A stretch of DNA of 64,000 nt from assembly GCA_965228265.1 (NCBI GenBank), contig OZ245804.1, positions 1,488,001 through 1,552,000 of the forward strand. The letters run 5' to 3'. Positions 51,000 to 58,941 of this stretch are shown one piece after another. The DNA is from GCA-2732755 sp965228265 (GTDB taxonomy: Bacteria > Planctomycetota > Phycisphaerae > Phycisphaerales > UBA1924). Each line of letters begins with the position of its first letter. Position 1 is the first letter of the stretch. Below the pieces are notes generated by a model. It was not told the origin of the DNA. It searched no databases and worked only from the letters and a program-made list of their open reading frames with translations. The position numbers and the translations under genes were made by a program.

Positions 51000-52337
51000 A
51001 TGTCTTACAATAACCAAACAACGTCGGCCTACCGCTCGCACGCTCCCGTCTACGCCGATATGGTGTTGGGCATGTCCGGATCGGCGTTGCGAGAAAGAAA
51101 GCCCACCAGAGCCCCGCTGAGCGAGGCCGAAATCAAACGGGCCCAGCGGGTCGCAGACAGACTCCATTCTGATTTAGGGATCGTCGTCGCGCAGCTTCCC
51201 GAGCAAGCTCAGGGCGGCAGCGGCATGTCTCGCTACCTCGACATCGTCCGCAATACGACCCAGCGTATCTGTTACGCACTCCAGGACCCCGCATCGCTCG
51301 CCACGCTTTCGCGCGTGCCGGGTGTGAAAGGACTCGAGAGCTTTGTCGAGGCGGTCCGCCGCGTCGGTGTCACGAAGGAATCCGCGGATCTGCTCGAGGC
51401 TTCGGTGAACGAGTTCTCGCGCCTGATCGACGACATCGCCGGCAGCCACACCAAACTCATCGACCGCGTCGACGCGGGGCTCGGTGGTCCGCGGCCACCG
51501 GGTGGCGGCAACTCGGACCTCGCGGCTCGTGCGAATCTCTTCGCCGCCGCGAGCCAGGTCACAGGCGGAAGCACCCAGACCGCCGTCGCGATCAACATCA
51601 TCGACCTCGAAGGCGACACACTCAGCCGAACCTATATCCACGGCTTTATCCACGCGACGATGGAACCCGGCGGCATGCCGCTGGTCGTGTGCTCGGGCGA
51701 CAACTTCCGCTGGGCCAAGGGCGCCTGGGACCGAAAGCTCCTCGACGACACGGGCCTCGAAGGGCGCACACCCACGGCCCTGCTCGAGCCCTTCACCACA
51801 ACACCATTCCCCGAGATCACGGGTCGCGGCGACAACGGGCAGCTCCTCCAGGTCATCGACCCCAAGCACGTCGAGCCGGGCATGGCGCTGGACGTCGTCA
51901 CCGCGACGCGCACGAAGTGGCCCTTCATCAACCCGGAGACGAAAGAGAGCGCCTTCGAGCGCGTGTGGTACCTCGTCAACTGGCCCGTGCAGAACCTCGT
52001 CTTTGATGTCTGGATCCACGAAAAGCTCGAGCGCATGTTCCGCCCCTCGGTCGACGCGCTGCTCTGGTACCCCAAGCTCTCGATCGCCGGCGGCGACCGC
52101 TGGGCCACACGGTTCCCCTCGCAGACCAAACTCGAACTGCTCGGCCGAGGCATCGGCTCGGCAGACTCGGCGATGTGGCACCGCCACGGCGAGCTGACCG
52201 AGCACACATTCAAACGCATCGGCGAGGACGCCAACGAGTACGTGGGCTTCCGCTGCGAAATGCAGTTCCCCATCTGGCGCGCCGGCTACTGCATGTCCTT
52301 CGAAGAGATCGCCAAGCGGGAGACGAGAGGGGCTTAG
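51000..52337 (+). CDS. Uncharacterised 445-residue protein
   Basis: The protein is soluble, with no signal peptide or membrane helix. The N-terminal third is helical and the rest is mixed alpha/beta, with a Trp- and Tyr-rich segment (VWYLVNWPVQNLVFDVWIHEKLERMF) near 330-355. I recognise no domain. The ATG at 51000 has GCAGGA upstream and is preferred over a TTG seven codons earlier. It sits upstream of feoAB but separate from it. Codon use is like its neighbours, so it is a resident gene. Confidence 0.7.
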   Translation: MSYNNQTTSAYRSHAPVYADMVLGMSGSALRERKPTRAPLSEAEIKRAQRVADRLHSDLGIVVAQLPEQAQGGSGMSRYLDIVRNTTQRICYALQDPASLATLSRVPGVKGLESFVEAVRRVGVTKESADLLEASVNEFSRLIDDIAGSHTKLIDRVDAGLGGPRPPGGGNSDLAARANLFAAASQVTGGSTQTAVAINIIDLEGDTLSRTYIHGFIHATMEPGGMPLVVCSGDNFRWAKGAWDRKLLDDTGLEGRTPTALLEPFTTTPFPEITGRGDNGQLLQVIDPKHVEPGMALDVVTATRTKWPFINPETKESAFERVWYLVNWPVQNLVFDVWIHEKLERMFRPSVDALLWYPKLSIAGGDRWATRFPSQTKLELLGRGIGSADSAMWHRHGELTEHTFKRIGEDANEYVGFRCEMQFPIWRAGYCMSFEEIAKRETRGA

Positions 52338-52351
52338 ATACGTTCTAAAGT

Positions 52352-52366
52352 TGCGAACCAGTCTCA
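52352..52366. promoter_or_regulatory. Candidate Fur-like box upstream of feoA
   Basis: TGCGAACCAGTCTCA lies 20 bases before the feoA start. It shares TGxGA and GTCTCA with the perfect dyad at 18716-18730. It has one intact half and one degenerate half. A role in iron control fits its place. Confidence 0.45.
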
Positions 52367-52385
52367 ATTGGCCTAGAGTCTGGGC

Positions 52386-52646
52386 GTGATCACCGCCCCT
52401 GAAGCTCCCAAATCGCCCATTCGGCTCACCCAGCTCACGCGGGGGCAGTCGGCCCGTCTGGATTCGACCACGCTGGACAGCGGCGAGGGGGAGGCGCTGC
52501 GGGCCATGGGGCTTCGGCCCGAGTGCGAGCTCAAGGTCTGCAAGATGGGGGAGCCCTGCATCGTGACCATCGGCTCGAAGGCCGGCGGCTGCCGGATCGC
52601 GCTGGCCAAGCGGCTGGCGGACCATCTGCACGTCCGCCCCTGCTGA
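52386..52646 (+). CDS. feoA: Ferrous iron transport protein A
   Basis: The 86-residue protein is an SH3-like small domain that assists FeoB. It shows LTRGQSARLDS, a central GEALRAMGLRPECELKV and the ending GGCRIALAKRLADHLHV. It starts at a GTG and lies nine bases before feoB. Together they form the standard Fe(II) uptake pair. Confidence 0.88.
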   Translation: MITAPEAPKSPIRLTQLTRGQSARLDSTTLDSGEGEALRAMGLRPECELKVCKMGEPCIVTIGSKAGGCRIALAKRLADHLHVRPC

Positions 52647-52655
52647 GAGACGCCG

Positions 52656-54653
52656 GTGAGCGAGCCCACGACGACCGCATCCCAGCAGGCACCCACCGCA
52701 TCAGAGCCCGCGATCTCGCGCACGGTGGCGCTCATCGGCAACCCGAACGTCGGGAAGACGACCCTGTTCAACACGCTCGCTGGTCGTCGGCAGAAGACGG
52801 CCAACTTCCCGGGCACGACCCAGGACGCCCATATCGCCACGATCGAGACGCCCGCGGGCGAGACGACGCTCGTGGATCTGCCGGGCATCTACAGCCTGTC
52901 GCTCGATCAGTCGGAGTCGGCGATCTGTCGGGGCGTGCTGGATGGCAACACCGCGCCCGAGGGCTGGCGCGCCAGGCCGCCCGAGACGGTGATGCTCGTG
53001 CTCGACGGGACGAACCTGCTGCGGAATCTTCGGCTGGCGGGGGAGGTCCTGGCGCGTCGCCTGCCGAGCGTGGTGGTGGTGTCGATGGCCGATGCCGCGA
53101 GCCGGCGCGGGATTCATATCGATGCAGAACGACTCGAAGCGCAGCTCGGCGTGCCCGTCGTGGTGGTGTCGTCGAGGACCAGGCAGGGGATCGACGAGAT
53201 CCTGCCGACGCTTGCGCGGGCGCGCTCTTCGGCGATCGAAGTCCCCTCGGACGCGACCGCACTCGAGCACTGGGCGGATGGCGTCTACGCGGATGTCGCA
53301 TCGAGCCACGACGAACGCGACGAGGACGACCGGCTGACCGACCGCCTCGACCGTGCGTTCACGCATCCGGTCGTGGGCGTGGTGCTCTTTGCTGCGATCA
53401 TGACCGGTCTGTTCTGGGTGATCTTCAAGCTCGCCTCCGTGCCGATGGATCTGATCGACACGCTCTTTGCGAGTCTCGGTGGGTTCGTCGCCCAGACGCT
53501 GCCGGCCGGTCCGATCCGGGATCTCTTGACCGACGGCGTGATCGCGGGGGTGGGGGGGACGGTGATCTTCCTGCCGCAGATCGTGCTGCTGTTTTTCCTG
53601 ATCGCGATTCTTGAGCAGACCGGGTATCTGGCGCGGGCGGCGTTCGTGATCGATCGGTTGCTTCGGCCCTTTGGTTTGCCCGGTCACGCCTTTGTGCCGT
53701 TGCTCTCGGCGCACGCGTGCGCGATCCCGGCGATCATGTCGGCCCGAGCCGTGCCCGATCGGCGCGATCGGCTGGCGACAATCCTGGTGATCCCGTTCAT
53801 GAGCTGCTCGGCCCGCATCCCGGTGTATGTGCTGCTCACACAGATCCTGTTCCCGGGCAGTAGCACCAAGCAGGCGCTCGCGTTCACGATGTGCTACGCG
53901 ATCGGGATCGCAGCGGGGCTGCTCAGCGCGATCCTGGCGCGGGGCACACTGCTGCGTGGCAAGAGCAGGCCCATGGCGCTCGAGCTCCCGCGGTATCAGC
54001 TTCCGAGCCTGGTCGGCGCGACGAAGCAGGCGCTCGGTCGCGGGTGGCTCTTTGTGCGCAAGGCGGGGACGGTGATCCTGGCGATCTCGGTCGTGCTCTG
54101 GTGGCTGGGTGCGTACCCGGGATCGGAGCCCTCGCCCGTGGCCGAGGGTTTGCGCGAACAAGCGGCGGTTGTGGCCGAGGCCCAGCCCGATGACGCGGAC
54201 GAATTGCTTGCACAGGCAGACGCGGAAGACACGAAGTACGCCGCGCAGCGGACGTTCCTCGGGCGCATCGGCAGCACCGTGCAGCCCGTCTTTGCGCCGA
54301 TGGGCGCCGATCGGCAGCTCACGGTGGGCATCCTCGCCAGCTTCGCGGCCCGGGAGGTGTTCGTCTCGACGATGGCGGTCCAGATCGCGGGCACGGATGA
54401 CACCGAGGACGAGGGCGTGCTGGCGGCGGTCTCCGGCGCCACGCGCGACGACGGCTCGCTCGTCTTCACACCCGCGACAAGCTGGGCGATGCTCGTGTTC
54501 TTTGTGCTGGCGATCCAGTGTCTGCCAACGTTGGTCGTGACAGCCAAGGAAGCCGGCGGCTGGAAATGGGCGGGGCTCCAGTTCGCGTGGATGTCGAGCC
54601 TGGCGTACATCTCCGCGACCATTGTGTATCAAGTGCTTCTGCGTGTGCTCTGA
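52656..54653 (+). CDS. feoB: Ferrous iron transporter B
   Basis: Imports Fe(II) through the inner membrane. The 665-residue protein has an N-terminal GTPase, with G1 GNPNVGKT at 28-35, G2 GTTQDA and G3 DLPG. The G4 site reads SMAD, where Asn is normal. After a helical domain come two Gate units, each with membrane helices. The second contains FMSCSARIPVYVLL, which carries a conserved Cys. It begins at a GTG. Its stop overlaps the next ATG. Confidence 0.93.
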   Translation: MSEPTTTASQQAPTASEPAISRTVALIGNPNVGKTTLFNTLAGRRQKTANFPGTTQDAHIATIETPAGETTLVDLPGIYSLSLDQSESAICRGVLDGNTAPEGWRARPPETVMLVLDGTNLLRNLRLAGEVLARRLPSVVVVSMADAASRRGIHIDAERLEAQLGVPVVVVSSRTRQGIDEILPTLARARSSAIEVPSDATALEHWADGVYADVASSHDERDEDDRLTDRLDRAFTHPVVGVVLFAAIMTGLFWVIFKLASVPMDLIDTLFASLGGFVAQTLPAGPIRDLLTDGVIAGVGGTVIFLPQIVLLFFLIAILEQTGYLARAAFVIDRLLRPFGLPGHAFVPLLSAHACAIPAIMSARAVPDRRDRLATILVIPFMSCSARIPVYVLLTQILFPGSSTKQALAFTMCYAIGIAAGLLSAILARGTLLRGKSRPMALELPRYQLPSLVGATKQALGRGWLFVRKAGTVILAISVVLWWLGAYPGSEPSPVAEGLREQAAVVAEAQPDDADELLAQADAEDTKYAAQRTFLGRIGSTVQPVFAPMGADRQLTVGILASFAAREVFVSTMAVQIAGTDDTEDEGVLAAVSGATRDDGSLVFTPATSWAMLVFFVLAIQCLPTLVVTAKEAGGWKWAGLQFAWMSSLAYISATIVYQVLLRVL

Positions 54654-54799
54654 TGCCCGTGGGCGACTGGCAATTCTGGGTGGTGACGCTGATCGCCGCT
54701 CTGGGTGTGTTCGCACTCATACGGGTGGTGCTGCCCAAGCGCAAGACAAAGAAGCGCACCACGCTGACGATCGAGGGGCGTGATCGCGAGCGCTCGTAG
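54653..54799 (+). CDS. Small membrane protein after feoB
   Basis: The 48-residue protein has one membrane helix (WVVTLIAALGVFALIRVVL) and a basic, Lys/Arg-rich tail. Its ATG overlaps the feoB stop by one base. Many feo operons end in a small protein such as FeoC or a FeoB-associated Cys-rich protein. This one has no Cys, so only the position supports a role with FeoB. Confidence 0.62.
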   Translation: MPVGDWQFWVVTLIAALGVFALIRVVLPKRKTKKRTTLTIEGRDRERS

Positions 54800-54904
54800 A
54801 ACTTTCTGCGCACATGATCGAAGTTTCACCTGGCTTTCACCGCGTGTTCGCGCACGCGGGTGATTGTTCCTGGTGTGAACGCAAGACGCAGAAAGGAGTG
54901 TGCG

Positions 54905-55255
54905 ATGCAGACACTGACAGCCGAACAACTCAGGCGCGTCATCGAGGGCCCGCAGCGTGTGCCCGTGATCAACGTGCTCGATCAGGATTCGTACGAGCAG
55001 AAGCACATCCCGGATTCGGTGAGTGTGCCGCTCTCGGAGCCGAACTTCGTCGATCAGGTGGATGAGCAGGTGAGCAACCGCACCGACCCGGTCGTGGTGT
55101 ACTGCGCGAGTTCATCGTGCGACGCCTCGGAGCGTGCGGCGGAGAAGCTCGAGCGTGCCGGCTTCACGGGCGTGCGCGACTTCGAGGCCGGCGTCGAAGG
55201 ATGGGCGGAGGCCGGCTATCGCCTGGAGGGCGAGGGCGAGTCGCGTTCGAGTTGA
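54905..55255 (+). CDS. Rhodanese-like domain protein
   Basis: The 116-residue protein is a single rhodanese domain. It has VINVLDQDSYEQKHIPDSVSVPL, the active-site loop starting at Cys67 (CASSSCDASERAAE) and FTGVRDFEAGVEGWAEAGY. It would move sulfane sulfur or act as a phosphatase-like relative. The gene is preceded by AAGGAG and is probably separate from feo. The partner is unknown. Confidence 0.85.
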   Translation: MQTLTAEQLRRVIEGPQRVPVINVLDQDSYEQKHIPDSVSVPLSEPNFVDQVDEQVSNRTDPVVVYCASSSCDASERAAEKLERAGFTGVRDFEAGVEGWAEAGYRLEGEGESRSS

Positions 55256-55308
55256 TTGACACAGACCCCCACGAGCGCCGTGAGCCTGAGTAGGGCTCCG
55301 GCGTTATT

Positions 55309-55827
55309 ATGGAAAATCTCAAATCAAACGCTGTGCTGTATCTGACCCAGGAGAAGGGCGCCGATCGCGACGTCGAGGCGGCCAAGCTGCTCGCCAGGTG
55401 CGATGTCGAGCGCAGGACCTTGCCGCCGGACCGCGCCGAGGAGCCGACCTCAGACGTGCTCGTGCACTCGGACGCCGAGACGATCAACGAGATCCATAAG
55501 CGCGACTTTGCGCCCCGGATCGAGCGGGCGATCCGCACGGTCGGCGAGACGATCAGGCAGTTGCAGTGGGTCGAGGACGGACGCTCGACCGGGCCGTGGA
55601 ATCAGCTCGCCGGGGGCGACGGCGGAGGCATGAACCCCGTCGGGCAACCCAAAGAACCTGGCCCGCCCCCGAGATTCGAGCACAACGGCCCCGGCCCGCT
55701 CGGGCCGCCGACCAGCCGGGGATCGCGGCCGGGCCCCACCGGATCGAGCAGCCTGTCACATCCACTTTCATGCGCCTTCCCCCGTACACTGCTGGGGGAG
55801 GGAACGCTCAATGCCACTCACACGTGA
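55309..55827 (+). CDS. Hypothetical protein with Pro/Gly-rich tail
   Basis: The 172-residue product has a plausible helical N-terminal half (about 1-95) with GC-rich third positions and a Pro/Gly-rich C-terminal half. It overlaps the start of the CoA-transferase subunit B gene by 17 bases. No family is recognised. The C-terminal part may be read-through of non-coding sequence, and a shorter protein is possible. I give it moderate support from codon bias. Confidence 0.45.
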   Translation: MENLKSNAVLYLTQEKGADRDVEAAKLLARCDVERRTLPPDRAEEPTSDVLVHSDAETINEIHKRDFAPRIERAIRTVGETIRQLQWVEDGRSTGPWNQLAGGDGGGMNPVGQPKEPGPPPRFEHNGPGPLGPPTSRGSRPGPTGSSSLSHPLSCAFPRTLLGEGTLNATHT

Positions 55828-56488
55828 CCAGATCGCTCAGCGAGCCGCCAAAGAACTCCGCGACGGCTTCCTCGTCAACCTCGGCATCGGGATGCCCACG
55901 CTCGTGGCGAACCACATCCCTGCCGGGCCCGACGGCAAGCCCATCGAGGTCTGGCTGCAGTCGGAGAACGGTCTGCTCGGCATCGGGCCCTTCCCGACCG
56001 AGGACAAAGTCGATGCTGACCTCATCAACGCTGGCAAGCAGACCGTGACCGCGCTGCCCGGCTCGAGCTTCTTCTCGAGTTCGGATTCCTTTGGCATGAT
56101 CCGCGGCGGGCACATCGACATGTGCATCCTCGGCGCGATGCAGCTCTCGCAGGACGGCGACATCGCCAACTGGATGATCCCCGGCAAGATGGTCAAGGGC
56201 ATGGGCGGCGCGATGGACCTCGTCGCGGGCGTCGAGAAAGTCGTCGTCATGATGGAGCACGTCTCCAAGAGGGGCGACGCGAAGATCCTCAAGGAATGCA
56301 ACCTCCCTCTGACCGGCAAGGGCGTGGTCGACATGGTCATCACGGACCTGTGCGTGATGGAGTTCGACCCGCAGGTCGGGCGGTTCAAGGTGACCGAGCT
56401 TGCCGAGGGCGTATCGGCAGACGAGGTGCGCGAGAAGACCGAGGCGGAGATCGTGTTCGCGGACGAGCTCAAGACGGTCGGGGTGTGA
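55811..56488 (+). CDS. 3-oxoacid CoA-transferase subunit B
   Basis: The 225-residue protein is the beta subunit with the catalytic Glu in SENGLLGIGP (near 51-60) and later QLSQDGDIANWMIPGKM and KVVVMMEHVSKRG. Its partner is subunit A at 46051, which is not adjacent. GGGAGG lies seven bases upstream of the ATG. The genes after it on the same strand are three small membrane proteins, which begin one base after its stop. Confidence 0.92.
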   Translation: MPLTRDQIAQRAAKELRDGFLVNLGIGMPTLVANHIPAGPDGKPIEVWLQSENGLLGIGPFPTEDKVDADLINAGKQTVTALPGSSFFSSSDSFGMIRGGHIDMCILGAMQLSQDGDIANWMIPGKMVKGMGGAMDLVAGVEKVVVMMEHVSKRGDAKILKECNLPLTGKGVVDMVITDLCVMEFDPQVGRFKVTELAEGVSADEVREKTEAEIVFADELKTVGV

Positions 56489-56489
56489 G

Positions 56490-56795
56490 ATGCCCGTCTA
56501 TCTGGTCGATGCGACCAACAAGCCGAGGCCCGTCAAGATTGAGGCCAAGAGCCTGATCGCGGTCGCTGGCTTTGTGCATGAGCAGAACTGGCAGGTGCGG
56601 TCAATCCGATATCTGGGCGAGGCTGGTTCGTCAGACGAGCGAGCCGATGTTTCTATCCGGCACGACTTTCAGCCCAAATCACTCGCAACAAAGATTGAAT
56701 TGACTGTTGGGCAGCTTGTCATCGGATTCGTGCTCACGATTCTTTTCTTCATATTCATGTCGCTGGTTTTGAGCCTGGGAATGGGCATGTTCTGA
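56490..56795 (+). CDS. Small membrane protein with mini-domain (paralogue 1)
   Basis: The 101-residue protein begins MPVYLVDATNKPRPVKIEAKSL, a short strand-helix unit that ends near residue 45, and has one membrane helix (QLVIGFVLTILFFIFMSLVLSL) at the C-terminus. Two similar proteins follow in tandem. The ATG lies one base after the CoA-transferase stop. Function is unknown. The N-terminal unit resembles the PilC N-terminal segment and the mini-domain of the PH protein at 36198. Confidence 0.6.
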   Translation: MPVYLVDATNKPRPVKIEAKSLIAVAGFVHEQNWQVRSIRYLGEAGSSDERADVSIRHDFQPKSLATKIELTVGQLVIGFVLTILFFIFMSLVLSLGMGMF

Positions 56796-56856
56796 TCTGA
56801 TTCATTCCCTGGTATAGTGGTGCGGCGGGCCATCGCCTTTGCGGGGAGATCACGCA

Positions 56857-57201
56857 GTGCCGTACTTCAAAGCTACCAAGGTCGATGCGGACAGCAATAT
56901 CAATCGCGTGGTCTACATCTACGCCGAGAGCCTGACCAAGGCGGAGCAGGCGTTGGCGGACCGGGGTGTAACGGGGTACGAGCAGTTCAAATACCACTCG
57001 GAAAGCCGGGCGGCGGTGCCGGACGACGCCAGGTGCATCGGCTCGCCCGAGCAGCACCCCGTGTACATCTCGCCGATCTTCGAGCACACGGGGCAGGTCA
57101 TCCAGCTCATTGTCATCATCGCCCTGGGCGTGTGCGTTGGGATGATCGGGTACACCGTTGTTCTGGCGATCGTGGGCATGGTGTTTGGGATGAGCGCGTA
57201 A
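56857..57201 (+). CDS. Small membrane protein with mini-domain (paralogue 2)
   Basis: The 114-residue protein starts at a GTG with GGGGAGA upstream and reads VPYFKATKVDADSN, then YIYAESLTKAEQALADRGVTGYEQFKY. A linker and one strongly hydrophobic segment (VIQLIVIIALGVCVGMIGYTVVLAIVGMVF) end the protein, long enough for one or two membrane passes. It shares the N-terminal unit with its neighbours but has a different membrane part. Function is unknown. Confidence 0.6.
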   Translation: MPYFKATKVDADSNINRVVYIYAESLTKAEQALADRGVTGYEQFKYHSESRAAVPDDARCIGSPEQHPVYISPIFEHTGQVIQLIVIIALGVCVGMIGYTVVLAIVGMVFGMSA

Positions 57202-57225
57202 CCGGCAAAGAAAATCGGAGTGGGT

Positions 57226-57594
57226 ATGCCGTACTTCCATGTCCTTGTCGAGCACGCTGCAACACGCAACGAGTTGTCCTACGTCATCAGAGCCAGCAGC
57301 GTGGCTTTGGCGAAGCAGGAAATCGACAACAGAAACCTGAAGATGGTGAGCGAGATGGTGTACCTCGGCGAGAGCAAGCATGTGATCCCCGCGGGGACGG
57401 GCTTCATCATCCGCGCGGTCGAGAATGAGATCGGGTCTGCACCCCTCGTGCCCCGCGATAAGAAAGCATTTTGGGTGCAGGTCGCCGTGATCGCATTGGG
57501 GATCGCGGCAGGTCTTCTCATCGCGAGCTTGATCACGTTTCTATTCGGGCTGGTGGTGGCCGGGTTGAGCGGAGGCGATATTCGTTTCAGTTGA
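57226..57594 (+). CDS. Small membrane protein with mini-domain (paralogue 3)
   Basis: The 122-residue protein reads MPYFHVLVEHAATRNELSY, then VIRASSVALAKQEIDNRNLKMVSEMVYLG, then one hydrophobic segment (VAVIALGIAAGLLIASLITFLFGLVVAGL). It is the third tandem member and the only one with an ATG immediately before PYF. The tandem array suggests duplication with divergence of the membrane part. Function is unknown; the unit could bind a protein partner at the cytoplasmic face. Confidence 0.6.
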   Translation: MPYFHVLVEHAATRNELSYVIRASSVALAKQEIDNRNLKMVSEMVYLGESKHVIPAGTGFIIRAVENEIGSAPLVPRDKKAFWVQVAVIALGIAAGLLIASLITFLFGLVVAGLSGGDIRFS

Positions 57595-57666
57595 GTGTCC
57601 ACTTTCGCTACACTACTTCTCCCGGGACCTCTCCCGGCCTGAATCGAGTTGCAGGAGAACAAAGCA

Positions 57667-58077
57667 ATGGCAAACTACCCCGTTGAGGATGTCGAGGGCA
57701 TCGGCCCGACGTATGGCGAGAAACTCCGGGCCGCGGGCATCGCGGATACGGATGCGCTGCTGAGCGCGTGCAAGACGCCGGCCCACCGCAAAGAGCTTGC
57801 CGAGAAGACCGGGATCTCGGATGGGCACATCCTGAAGTGGGCCAACATGGTCGACCTGTACCGCGTCAAGGGGATCGGGTCTGAGTTCTCCGAGCTGCTC
57901 GAGGCGGCTGGTGTGGACACGGTGCCCGAGCTCGCTCAGCGCAACGCCGAGAACCTCGCCGCCAAGATGGTCGAGGTCAACGACGCCAAGAGCCTGACGC
58001 GCCGCGTCCCGACCGCGACCGAGGTCGCCGGCTGGGTCGAGCACGCCAAGACGCTCGATCGTGCACTCCAGTACTGA
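57667..58077 (+). CDS. Helix-hairpin-helix protein (DUF4332-like)
   Basis: The 136-residue protein has two HhH units, VEGIGPTYGEKLRAAGI near 9-25 and VKGIGSEFSELLEAAGV near 66-82. It closely resembles DUF4332 proteins, thought to bind DNA or act in phage/plasmid-like systems, though many are chromosomal. GCAGGAGAA lies just upstream. A terminator follows. No partner gene is evident. Confidence 0.75.
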   Translation: MANYPVEDVEGIGPTYGEKLRAAGIADTDALLSACKTPAHRKELAEKTGISDGHILKWANMVDLYRVKGIGSEFSELLEAAGVDTVPELAQRNAENLAAKMVEVNDAKSLTRRVPTATEVAGWVEHAKTLDRALQY

Positions 58078-58101
58078 TCCAATACCGAATCAATCCGGTG
58101 T

Positions 58102-58132
58102 CGCCACTTATCTCGGATAGGTGGCGTTTTTT
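58102..58132 (+). terminator. Terminator after the HhH gene
   Basis: CGCCACTTATC and GATAGGTGGCG (58102-58126) form a strong hairpin followed by TTTTTTC. Located 25 bases beyond the stop. Confidence 0.9.
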
Positions 58133-58144
58133 CTTCCACAACGG

Positions 58145-58885
58145 CTAGTCCTTGCCTGTCGGAACGATCTTCCGGCCCAGGGTTTGCTCGACGATGCGGT
58201 CGAGCTCCTCGACAATGTCGACGTTGAGCGGCTCGGGCGAGAGCTCTTTCTCCTCCGCCAGCTTCTCGGCCCGCTCGATGACCAGCAGCAGATCTTCGTT
58301 GGTCACCTGCTGGGGGGATCGCATTGAGAACCCCGATTTCGATTCGCCGTCCACGGTGACGCGGTACTGCCCGCTCTTGCCGAGCGGCGCGACGACGTGC
58401 TCGAAATCGTCATCGACGAGCTTCTCATCGACCACGCCCCGAGCGAGCCTGCCAAAGGCAAGCTGGCCCCGTGCTTTGTCTTCGTCGCTGAGTGTGGAGG
58501 GCTCGATGTAGCCGCCGTACATGGCCTTGGCGATGAGCATTGGCATGAACTCGCTCTCGGTGAGCGCTTCGCCGAGCTCCTGGAACTCGGCCATCGTGAT
58601 GTTCTTATTGACGAACTCGTCAGCGAGGATTCTGGCTCGCTGCATGATCGCGTCGTGCTCCTCGTTTGGGAGGTGGATCTCCTGGAGTGCGCCATCCAGC
58701 GAGTTGGTGGTGAGACTCGCGGTCCATCCACGCCAGTTCTGCCAGACGACGATGCCCCCGATGCCCGCCAGCAGCATGCCCGCGATGACAATGCTCAGGC
58801 ACCCGACGAGGATGTATTTGCCGGTGTTGTTTTTCTTCGGCCGGAACTCGTCGAGGCTCGGGTCGTGGTGCTGCGATACTGTCAT
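58145..58885 (-). CDS. Single-pass membrane protein, unknown
   Basis: The 246-residue protein has a short Pro- and Asp-rich cytoplasmic start, a membrane helix at about 23-47 (YILVGCLSIVIAGMLLAGIGGIVVW) and an outer, mainly helical domain with FGRLARGVVDEKLVDDDFEHVVAPLG. No family is recognised. The start is the ATG before TVSQHHD; longer frames extend into the divergent dipeptidase start. It is expressed towards the HhH terminator. Confidence 0.68.
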   Translation of the reverse strand: MTVSQHHDPSLDEFRPKKNNTGKYILVGCLSIVIAGMLLAGIGGIVVWQNWRGWTASLTTNSLDGALQEIHLPNEEHDAIMQRARILADEFVNKNITMAEFQELGEALTESEFMPMLIAKAMYGGYIEPSTLSDEDKARGQLAFGRLARGVVDEKLVDDDFEHVVAPLGKSGQYRVTVDGESKSGFSMRSPQQVTNEDLLLVIERAEKLAEEKELSPEPLNVDIVEELDRIVEQTLGRKIVPTGKD

Positions 58886-58941
58886 GGATGTTCCCCCGTC
58901 CGCGAGCGTGCTCTCGTGGACTGATTCGAGAGTAGCCGCCG

